A DNA stretch of 7,058 nt from CAYMND01 sp964465065 (GTDB taxonomy: Bacteria > Acidobacteriota > Aminicenantia > UBA2199): contig CAYXHZ010000098.1 of NCBI GenBank assembly GCA_964465065.1, positions 1-7,058 on the forward strand, in the 5' to 3' direction. Below are positions 1-4,446 of the stretch, one piece after another. A model generated the notes under the pieces. It had not been told where the DNA came from and searched no databases. It saw only the letters and a program-made list of their open reading frames with translations. Positions within the stretch are counted from its first letter, which is position 1. Every line of letters begins with the position of its first letter. Position numbers and translations under genes: made by a program.

Positions 1-575
1 ATTATTCCCAAGATGGCATTTATTTCGTCACCATCTGTTCCCGGGAACGCGAAAACATTTTTGCCAGGGTAGGGGCCGCCCTTGTGTCGGCCCGTCGTGT
101 AGGGGCGCCGCTTGTCTGCGCCCCTACATACGACAATCAACAACCCGCAAAATGTATACAAACAAAACAAATGGAATTGACCGAAATAGGAAAAATCATC
201 GAAAACCAATGGAATGAAATACCAAATCAATTCGATTCTGTTTCTTTGGATGAATTCATTGTCATGCCCAACCATGTACATGGTATCGTAATCATTCAAA
301 AGCGGGCGCAGACAAGCAGCGCCCCTACCCTCGGTCATGTCGTTCGGGCATTCAAATCTCAATGTTCAATGGAATATCTAAATCAGATCAAAACAAATGG
401 GACCTATAAATCGGTCAAAATCTGGCAACGATCCTATTATGATCAAATCATCCGAGATGAAGAATCCTTAAAAAAAATTCGTGAATATATCCGGAATAAT
501 CCTGAAACATGGGAAGAAGATAAGAATAATCTCATGCAACAAGGCCATGCACCTGACCGGTTACCCGGCGGGTGA
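1..575 (+). CDS. REP-associated tyrosine transposase (RAYT, IS200/Y1 family), 5'-truncated by the window edge
   Basis: The frame is open from position 3, so the start lies left of the window; the GTG at 84 is internal and not a credible start. The 190 visible residues begin with YSQDGIYFVTICSRE, a typical N-terminal strand of RAYT proteins. Next come MELTEIGKI and the HUH metal-binding motif in MPNHVHGIVII (His codons 273-275 and 279-281). WQRSYYDQIIRDE holds the candidate nucleophilic tyrosine (codons 435-440), and REYIRNNPETWEEDK is the usual C-terminal signature. Family knowledge: such enzymes nick and join single-stranded REP palindromes. Two segments that the family does not normally have, near codons 69-128 and 302-330, are encoded by REP-like palindromes and keep the frame. 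The protein normally ends near NNL; here about 12 more residues (MQQGHAPDRLPGG) are read from an attC-like site. The HUH and Tyr motifs look intact, so the enzyme may be active. The family call is firm; activity is inferred. Confidence 0.9.
   Translation, partial: YSQDGIYFVTICSRERENIFARVGAALVSARRVGAPLVCAPTYDNQQPAKCIQTKQMELTEIGKIIENQWNEIPNQFDSVSLDEFIVMPNHVHGIVIIQKRAQTSSAPTLGHVVRAFKSQCSMEYLNQIKTNGTYKSVKIWQRSYYDQIIRDEESLKKIREYIRNNPETWEEDKNNLMQQGHAPDRLPGG
69..96 (+). repeat. REP-like palindrome, copy 1 (diverged), inside the transposase frame
   Basis: The segment starts GTAGGGGCCGCCCTTGTGTC and can pair GGGCCG (73-78) with CGGCCC (88-93). It resembles the better-preserved copy at 98-128 in its GTAGGGGC start and CTTGT loop. 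It encodes residues close to VGAALVSAR without a frameshift. It lies head to tail, almost touching copy 2, which gives the near-duplicate peptide VGAALVSAR / VGAPLVCAP. Confidence 0.65.
98..128 (+). repeat. REP-like palindrome, copy 2, inside the transposase frame
   Basis: This is a perfect 11-bp inverted repeat: TGTAGGGGCGC (98-108) pairs with GCGCCCCTACA (118-128) around the loop CGCTTGTCT. It is in frame with the transposase and encodes VGAPLVCAPT. A third copy lies inverted at 302-330. The TGTAGGGGC ends recur at 2521-2550. It is probably a substrate-type REP element of this transposase family. Confidence 0.8.
302..330 (-). repeat. REP-like palindrome, copy 3 (inverted), inside the transposase frame
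   Basis: Read on the minus strand the segment is GGGTAGGGGCGC-TGCTTGTCT-GCGCCCGC. It matches copy 2 over arm, loop and arm, with one change in the loop and one near the end of the right arm. GGGCGC (304-309) pairs with GCGCCC (319-324). It sits in the transposase frame just after the HUH segment and encodes RAQTSSAPT, again without breaking the frame. Confidence 0.8.
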
Positions 576-590
576 TGGTCGGCGTTGGGC
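534..590 (+). other. attC-like recombination site A, with degenerate left core, overlapping the transposase 3' end
   Basis: The right core GTTGGGC lies at 584-590. The left core is the imperfect ATGCAAC (534-540), where GCCCAAC would be expected. Between them, CCATGCACC can pair with GGTGATGG if one G is left unpaired, which is the extrahelical base typical of attC hairpins. The central part (GACCGG-nn-ACCCGGCGGGTGA) is nearly the same as in the site at 1299-1356, while the outer stem differs with compensating changes. The predicted recombination point is between 584 and 585. The degenerate left core lowers confidence that it still works. Confidence 0.7.
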
Positions 591-630
591 AAAATGAATT
601 AAAAGCAATATTAAACATAAGGTTTTACAA

Positions 631-1209
631 GTGAAAAAAGTAGAAATTGTTTTGTTCATCCTTTTACTTTTTGTGGCCAGATGTAAGCAAGGAAATGACA
701 AAAAAATAGATTACCCTAAAATTTCAAGCAACCTTAATGATAAGGTTAATTCGAATTCTAAAAAAATCACAATAATCCTATATAGTCCAAATGATTATTC
801 TCCATTTAAAAATGCCCTTAATGCAGACTTGTCTCAAAAGGAACTTGAAACAATAGACGATATACTGCAAGGTTGTATTGCTTTATACAATGATCTAAAA
901 AAAGAAGATATTATTAAAGTAAACAATAGCAATATTGGAAAATCAAATTATAAATTTAATCCTCTTGACTTCCTTATTGATCTTTCTCAATATCACAGAC
1001 AATATGTAGCAGTTTACAATGAACTTGGTGAAAAAGAGGTTTTTGTAAATTGTTTTTGTGACAATACTGGATTAACAAACTTTGATGAAATCGTTTTTGT
1101 ATGTGATGGAGGTAAATGTTTCTTCAGTGTAATAATCAATCTGTCTAAAAATCTATACTATAACATGAGAGTTAATGGCCCATTTATCGGTAAAATAAGA
1201 GGAATTTAA
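631..1209 (+). CDS. Exported or lipoprotein-like protein of unknown function (cassette 1)
   Basis: I do not recognise the family of this 192-residue protein. The GTG start follows AAGG (619-622) at 8 nt. The N-terminus is a clear export signal, MKK followed by a hydrophobic run at about residues 6-16, ending VARCKQGND. Cys18 could be lipidated, but Arg at -1 is unusual for a lipobox, so a plain membrane anchor or cleaved signal is possible. The mature part is rich in Lys, Asn and Ile, with no obvious repeats or membrane segments, and has the clusters CFCD (near residue 142) and CDGGKC (near 158) in its C-terminal half. The Cys-containing pairs could form disulphides or bind metal. Base composition is strongly A+T-rich. 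It is the only gene in its cassette and is followed by 89 nt of A+T-rich DNA before the attC. Confidence 0.8.
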   Translation: MKKVEIVLFILLLFVARCKQGNDKKIDYPKISSNLNDKVNSNSKKITIILYSPNDYSPFKNALNADLSQKELETIDDILQGCIALYNDLKKEDIIKVNNSNIGKSNYKFNPLDFLIDLSQYHRQYVAVYNELGEKEVFVNCFCDNTGLTNFDEIVFVCDGGKCFFSVIINLSKNLYYNMRVNGPFIGKIRGI

Positions 1210-1298
1210 ATGCTTTTGTTACTTCAATGAACTTTCACGTTCATACAAATTATTTTAAAAATTGCTAGCAATTATGGAAGTAAAAAGAATATCAAAAA

Positions 1299-1356
1299 GC
1301 CCAACAAACCCGCTGCACCCGACCGGACACCCGGCGGGTGAGCGGAAACGTTGGGC
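1299..1356 (+). other. attC recombination site B (cassette 1)
   Basis: GCCCAAC (1299-1305) and GTTGGGC (1350-1356) are perfect inverted ends of a 58-bp site. Inside, CCGCTGCACCCG pairs with CGGGTGAGCGG with a single unpaired G, the hallmark asymmetry that directs strand choice by integron integrases. The short central part contains GACCGGACACCC. The cut point is expected between 1350 and 1351. It is the best-formed of the sites in the window. Confidence 0.88.
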
Positions 1357-1365
1357 TTAAAAAAT

Positions 1366-1371
1366 AAGGAG
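1366..1371 (+). promoter_or_regulatory. Ribosome-binding site that favours the second ATG of the cupin gene
   Basis: AAGGAG-type sequence (TAAGGAG ending at 1371) lies 4 nt before the ATG at 1376 but 7 nt before the ATG at 1379. The normal spacing therefore favours 1379. It lies only 10 nt after the attC, inside the cassette. Confidence 0.6.
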
Positions 1372-1378
1372 AAGAATG

Positions 1379-1750
1379 ATGAAGGCTGTCAATCTTGAGC
1401 AATGCTTTAGTAAATTCAGTGATATATTTTCACCCAAAATAGTGGCCGAACTTAATAACCAACATATGAAGGTGGTTCACTGTGAAGGTGATAAAGTTCC
1501 ATGGCATGTTCATGACTCTGAAGATGAATTGTTTTTAGTAATTGAAGGTTCATTGGAAGTTCTTGAAAAAGAGAAATCTGTAATATTGACCGCAGGAGAA
1601 TTCTGTGTCGTGGAACATGGGGTTGAGCATAAAGTCGTACCAATTGGTCATGTAAAATTAGTTCTATTCGAGCCTGCAGGAATCGCTCACACAGGCAAAG
1701 TGCGATCAGAAATTACAAAAGACAGCTATGACTTTCTAGATATTCAATAG
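1379..1750 (+). CDS. Small single-domain cupin protein (cassette 2)
   Basis: The 123-residue protein has one conserved cupin barrel (Cupin_2 type). Motif 1 is complete in GDKVPWHVHDSEDELFLVIEG, with the expected metal ligands His43, His45 and Glu50. Motif 2 is GEFCVVEHGVEHKV, giving the fourth ligand His84; the usual Pro is replaced by Glu79. A mononuclear metal site is therefore likely, but the substrate cannot be told: small cupins act as isomerases, dioxygenases, epimerases or sensors. There is no signal peptide, so it is probably cytoplasmic. The start at 1379 is preferred over 1376 because of ribosome-binding-site spacing. It is the sole gene of a 491-bp cassette flanked by the attC sites at 1299-1356 and 1787-1847. 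Confidence 0.9.
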   Translation: MKAVNLEQCFSKFSDIFSPKIVAELNNQHMKVVHCEGDKVPWHVHDSEDELFLVIEGSLEVLEKEKSVILTAGEFCVVEHGVEHKVVPIGHVKLVLFEPAGIAHTGKVRSEITKDSYDFLDIQ

Positions 1751-1786
1751 AAAAATGGAAAAGAAATTTTGATAAAAAAGCAAGAA

Positions 1787-1847
1787 GCCCAACAACCTGC
1801 TGCACACCAACCACGCTCCGCGTGGCGGGTGAGCGGAAGCGTTGGGC
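1787..1847 (+). other. attC recombination site C (cassette 2)
   Basis: GCCCAAC (1787-1793) and GTTGGGC (1841-1847) form the ends of a 61-bp site. CTGCTGCAC pairs imperfectly with GTGAGCGG, again with an unpaired G at the same place as in the other two sites. The centre forms its own small hairpin, CCACGC-TCC-GCGTGG (1811-1825), replacing the ACCCGG segment of sites A and B. The cut point is expected between 1841 and 1842. Confidence 0.88.
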
Positions 1848-1874
1848 CTCACGAACGACAACACGGAGAAGCAC

Positions 1875-2282
1875 ATGAATGATGTCTCAGAATCGCAAGA
1901 TGTATCGCCTATCAGCCCAGATACCGCCGTTGGCTTATTCTACGATTATCTTAAGCAACTAGGCACAACATCTCTAACAATTGGAGGCGGGCTAATCGCA
2001 CTTATGCAGTTTGTAAAGGCTGATAAATCATTTTCGGTCAAAATTTTGGTTGCAATCTCTTTCATGTTTTTTTCTGCTTTCTTTGCATTTCTTGCACAAT
2101 TCTTACTCATTGCCAGAATAAGGCAAGGGCATGTATTCCTTAAAATAGGTCACAAAAAGAATCTCTCGCAAGAACATTCAAAGCGTAGCGAAAAATTTTG
2201 GGAGGGTCTAGCTCTATGGCTATTATCACTTGGCCTTGGCATTGCCCTCCAATCGCTGATTGTCGCTGGTTTGAGGTCCTAG
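1875..2282 (+). CDS. Small three-helix integral membrane protein of unknown function (cassette 3)
   Basis: The frame could open at the TTG at 1842, but that codon is inside the attC core. The ATG at 1875 has GGAG (1865-1868) upstream and is preferred, giving 135 residues. Hydropathy by eye shows three membrane segments: about residues 29-47 (TTSLTIGGGLIALMQFV), 54-80 (a Phe-rich stretch) and 108-131 (after FWEG). Between the second and third is a basic, probably cytosolic loop (RIRQGHVFLKIGHKKNLSQEH). No catalytic motif is visible and I do not recognise the family. Small membrane proteins of this kind are common in integron cassettes. It is the last cassette before the G+C-rich minus-strand genes. 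Confidence 0.82.
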   Translation: MNDVSESQDVSPISPDTAVGLFYDYLKQLGTTSLTIGGGLIALMQFVKADKSFSVKILVAISFMFFSAFFAFLAQFLLIARIRQGHVFLKIGHKKNLSQEHSKRSEKFWEGLALWLLSLGLGIALQSLIVAGLRS

Positions 2283-2394
2283 ATATGGCTTTTTTATGAT
2301 GCCTCTTCATACCTGGACATGTGTTTAAAAGGAATAGGCAGTATACGTTCCACATGGTTCTTACGGTTTAATACATGTCAATATTATGTCAACG

Positions 2395-2420
2395 GTCTAA
2401 CCCTCCGCTCAGGTCGGACC
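2395..2420 (+). other. Probable truncated attC (left half only) at the end of cassette 3
   Basis: GTCTAAC (2395-2401) fits the left-core consensus RYYYAAC. It is followed by CCTCCGCTCAGGTCGGACC, which resembles the left half of a common attC type. No matching GTTAGAC right core is found before 2560. It lies where the attC of cassette 3 should be, 112 nt after the stop codon. It belongs to a different sequence type from sites A-C. This call is tentative because only half a site is present. Confidence 0.45.
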
Positions 2421-2437
2421 CAACCTGCATGGTGTAG

Positions 2438-2455
2438 AAAGGGACTGTCCCCTTT
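2438..2455. repeat. Palindrome AAAGGGACTGTCCCCTTT at the array boundary
   Basis: The 18-nt segment is a near-perfect inverted repeat (AAAGGG / CCCTTT flanking the ACTGTCC centre). It lies 17 nt after the half attC. Similar GGGAC-(A/T)GTCCC palindromes are found near RAYT-type transposase genes in other bacteria (recollection, not checked). It may mark an insertion that removed the right half of the attC. Confidence 0.5.
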
Positions 2456-2520
2456 ATAAAAATCAGTTCTTTGGCGAGCAAAACAGCGGTTCGGGGTTTG
2501 AAGGGAAGCAGGGGAAGGTG

Positions 2521-2550
2521 TGTAGGGGCTTGAAGGATCAAACCCCTACA
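2521..2550. repeat. REP-like hairpin just downstream of the DUF4097 operon
   Basis: TGTAGGGGCTTGA and TCAAACCCCTACA pair over 13 positions (one G-T) around a 4-nt AGGA loop. The outer arms TGTAGGGG / CCCCTACA are identical to those of the palindrome at 98-128 in the transposase gene. It begins 11 nt beyond the minus-strand stop at 2561. With no U-tract it is not a standard terminator, but it could protect the 3' end of the transcript or slow polymerase. Confidence 0.7.
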
Positions 2551-2560
2551 GCTTGGGAGA

Positions 2561-3478
2561 TTATTTGTTCTTGCGGATCAGGATGTCGCCGTTGTAGGTT
2601 TTGAAATCCAGCTTCTGGCCGCCGCCGTTGATGCTGCCGTGGATGGCCTTGTCGAAGCGCACCTCGTAGCGTCCGCCCGTACTGCGCCGGTCCTGGACCT
2701 TCTGGTCGGTCACCTGGCGGCTGCTGACGTCGAAGTCGCTGTAGATCTCGCCCCGTTCGGTGGAAAACTTGACGGTGGCCTTGAGAGCGGCCGGGAAGGA
2801 GACGTCCACGTCGCCGTTGAACGAGGCGAAGGACATCTCGGCGGCGGGATCGACTTGCTTGAATGCGACTTTGATATCCCCGTTGGTGGTGTTGGCCAGG
2901 ACCGATCCGGAGATGTTGTTCATGTTGATCTTGCCGTTGACGTGCTCGATTTCATGGCTGCCGTTGACCCCGTCGACCACGATCTGGCCACCGTTGACGG
3001 CATTCAGTTTTAGCGAGGTGTTGTAGGGCACCTTGATATCCAGGTCGATGCTGGCCCAGAGCGACTCGATTTCCACCTCGACTTTGTTGTTCTTTTCGGT
3101 CACGGTCAGACCGGCGCCGATACCGCCGCCGATGCGTTTCATGCCCTGGCGGTCCTTGCGCTCTTTTTCATGCTTGCCCAGATGGATGATCTCGCCGGCT
3201 TCTGCCGGTACGATGATCGGTCCGATTCCATCTTCTTCATCCTCTTCTGTGTCGTCATCATCCTTGAGCATCTTGCCGCGGGCCAAGGACTCGACGATCA
3301 CTTCCTTGCCGTCGTAGCCGCTGATCCGGATCGAACCGTTGAGCAGGCTGGCTTTGAGAAAAACCGGTTGGCCTGGATTGGTCAGCTTGACCACGACTTT
3401 GTCGCCGCCGTTGTCCTGAGCGTTGAGGACCAGAAGGCTCAGGGCCAGCGATATCAGAATCAGAATCATTTTTTTCAT
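2561..3478 (-). CDS. Exported DUF4097 family protein with acidic insert
   Basis: The 305-residue protein starts with a signal peptide (MKKMILILIS...VLNA, cleavage likely after Ala20). The mature chain is made of short beta-strand repeats with recurring NG turns: LNGSI (47), VNGGQI (161), VNGS (171), VNGK (180), TNGDI (198), FNGDV (220) and YNGDI (296). This is the pattern of DUF4097, a putative adhesin or beta-helix-like fold of the cell envelope. An insert at about residues 68-120 breaks the pattern. It contains an almost unbroken acidic run (KDDDDTEEDEEDG, 72-84), a basic patch (KHEKERKDRQGMKR) and a Gly-rich stretch. AAGGAG lies 6-7 nt before the ATG. The gene follows its paralogue by 31 nt, so it is probably cotranscribed. 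The C-terminal third (FNG...YSDFDV...NGDILI) matches that of the upstream protein. Function is unknown; an envelope or adhesin role is inferred. Confidence 0.88.
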   Translation of the reverse strand: MKKMILILISLALSLLVLNAQDNGGDKVVVKLTNPGQPVFLKASLLNGSIRISGYDGKEVIVESLARGKMLKDDDDTEEDEEDGIGPIIVPAEAGEIIHLGKHEKERKDRQGMKRIGGGIGAGLTVTEKNNKVEVEIESLWASIDLDIKVPYNTSLKLNAVNGGQIVVDGVNGSHEIEHVNGKINMNNISGSVLANTTNGDIKVAFKQVDPAAEMSFASFNGDVDVSFPAALKATVKFSTERGEIYSDFDVSSRQVTDQKVQDRRSTGGRYEVRFDKAIHGSINGGGQKLDFKTYNGDILIRKNK

Positions 3479-3509
3479 TTTTTTCTCCTTTTTTACATTT
3501 TTCTCGGAA

Positions 3510-4364
3510 TTATTTTTTTGACCCGGCGGCGATCAGCAGGTCGCCGTTGAGCGAATCCATTTTGATCACGGTGCCACCCTGGCCGATGCGCAGACCGCGG
3601 AAATCGTCGCTCTTGTATACGAAACGACCGTCCTGACGTCGAGCCTGACCAGCCTTGCCGGGCAGGCGGGTGACATCGAAATCGCTGTAGACCGAGCCGT
3701 TGAAGGTCTTGCACCAGAAATCGGCCGAAGGGGACTGGGCGAATTCCAGTTCGACATCCCCGTTGACGGTTTGAAAAGAGCAATTCTCCCGGGGCGGGCG
3801 GTTGAAGGCGACCTGAACCGAGCCGTTGACGGTGCTGGCCTGACCGGAGCCGTCGACGCCGCTCATGGCGATTCGGCCGTTGACGTTGCGAACCCGGAAG
3901 TCGCCATGAATGTCGGCGATGCTGATATGGTCGCCGTTGACGGTCGAGATGTCGAGTCTGCAGGTTCTGGGCACCTGGATGACGAAGTCGTATTGTACGA
4001 TGTAGCCGAGCTTGTTCCAACGGACGCAGCCGTCGGTCTGGCGAAACGGTCCGCTGACGATCAGTCCGATCCGGCCGTTGTCCTGCCGGGTTTCCAGCTT
4101 GACCTGACTGCGGGCCCGCTCCAGGTCGTCTTCCGTTTCCGCCTGGATGGTGCGGACGCCTTTGACCCGCAGTTCGTTGCCGTCATAGCCCTGCAGTTCG
4201 ATGGTGCCAAACACGTTGTCGACCAGCAGCGAGCGCAGGGTCGCGTCGGCGCTGAACGGCAGGATCAGGTCGATATCCTCTTTGTCCTTCATCGGATAAT
4301 CGGCGGCGGCGACCATGACGGTCACGGCGGCCATCATCAGCAGGCACAGTACGTTTTTTTTCAT
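3510..4364 (-). CDS. Exported DUF4097 family protein, first of a tandem pair
   Basis: The start at 4364 gives 284 residues and a signal peptide, MKKNVLCLLM...VAAA, before DYPM. The ATG at 4370 touches the AGGAGGA ribosome-binding site and is less likely. The mature part has the DUF4097 repeat: TVNGDHISI (141), IHGDF (152), VNGRI (161), STVNGSV (178), TVNGDV (199), FNGSVYSDFD (221) and LNGDLLI (272). The mature chain has four cysteines (113, 135, 195, 218), which could pair as disulphides after export. It shares FNG-x-(V/I)-YSDFDV and a closing NGD(L/I)LI with the next gene, indicating a tandem duplication. A putative ECF promoter at 4399-4427 leaves an untranslated leader of about 28 nt. It lies 82 nt downstream of the anti-sigma gene on the same strand, so it could be read from both promoters. 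The family's biochemical role is not established. Confidence 0.88.
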   Translation of the reverse strand: MKKNVLCLLMMAAVTVMVAAADYPMKDKEDIDLILPFSADATLRSLLVDNVFGTIELQGYDGNELRVKGVRTIQAETEDDLERARSQVKLETRQDNGRIGLIVSGPFRQTDGCVRWNKLGYIVQYDFVIQVPRTCRLDISTVNGDHISIADIHGDFRVRNVNGRIAMSGVDGSGQASTVNGSVQVAFNRPPRENCSFQTVNGDVELEFAQSPSADFWCKTFNGSVYSDFDVTRLPGKAGQARRQDGRFVYKSDDFRGLRIGQGGTVIKMDSLNGDLLIAAGSKK

Positions 4365-4370
4365 GTTCAT

Positions 4371-4377
4371 TCCTCCT
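4371..4377 (-). promoter_or_regulatory. Strong ribosome-binding site deciding the start of the first DUF4097 gene
   Basis: The minus strand reads AGGAGGA directly before ATGAACATG. Spacing is zero to the first ATG (4370) and 6 nt to the second (4364). The second gives the shorter, standard signal-peptide start MKKN. Confidence 0.75.
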
Positions 4378-4398
4378 GGAACGCGTTCTTGCATAGGG

Positions 4399-4427
4399 TT
4401 AGACCGGCAAAACCGGAACAGGATACA
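4399..4427 (-). promoter_or_regulatory. Putative ECF sigma promoter of the DUF4097 pair
   Basis: The minus strand carries TGTATCC (4427-4421), 16 nt, then GTCTAA (4404-4399). The same arrangement, TGTATCC-N16-GTCATA, lies upstream of the sigma gene, with further identity in the flanking TTTT(T/C)CC before the -35. The paired -35/-10 spacing and the GTC core in the -10 are typical of ECF promoters. Transcription would start near 4392. Assignment to the sigma factor at 5256-5837 is inferred from the shared motif and proximity. Confidence 0.7.
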
Positions 4428-4446
4428 GGAAAAAACCACGGAGTCG

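Larger units (their letters stand above)
585..2420 (+). mobile_element. Integron gene-cassette array without a visible integrase (three cassettes)
   Basis: Three units lie head to tail, each with one plus-strand gene. Cassette 1 is 585-1350 (lipoprotein-like unknown), cassette 2 is 1351-1841 (cupin), and cassette 3 runs from 1842 to a truncated attC near 2420 (membrane protein). Boundaries are set by the G^TTGGGC points of the attC sites at 534-590, 1299-1356 and 1787-1847. Genes fill most of each unit, and each unit has its own ribosome-binding site. All this matches integron cassettes. No tyrosine integrase and no attI are in the window, so this is either the distal part of a chromosomal integron or an integrase-less attC cluster. 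The cassettes are much more A+T-rich than the DNA to the right. Confidence 0.8.

Noticed and set aside
69..128. CRISPR array or tandem repeat at the two adjacent palindromes
   Set aside because: Only two diverged palindromes occur side by side with no spacers, inside a coding frame. A REP element explains them better.
84..575. GTG at 84 as the start of the transposase
   Set aside because: The same frame is open back to position 3 and encodes a typical RAYT N-terminal segment (YSQDGIYFVTICSRE). The true start is outside the window.
1842..1874. TTG at 1842 as the start of the cassette 3 membrane protein
   Set aside because: This codon is part of the attC core GTTGGGC. The ATG at 1875 has a ribosome-binding site and is a better start.
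3493..4020. Minus-strand frame of 175 codons overlapping the first DUF4097 gene
   Set aside because: It is an Arg-rich out-of-frame reading of the DUF4097 gene, with no family signature.
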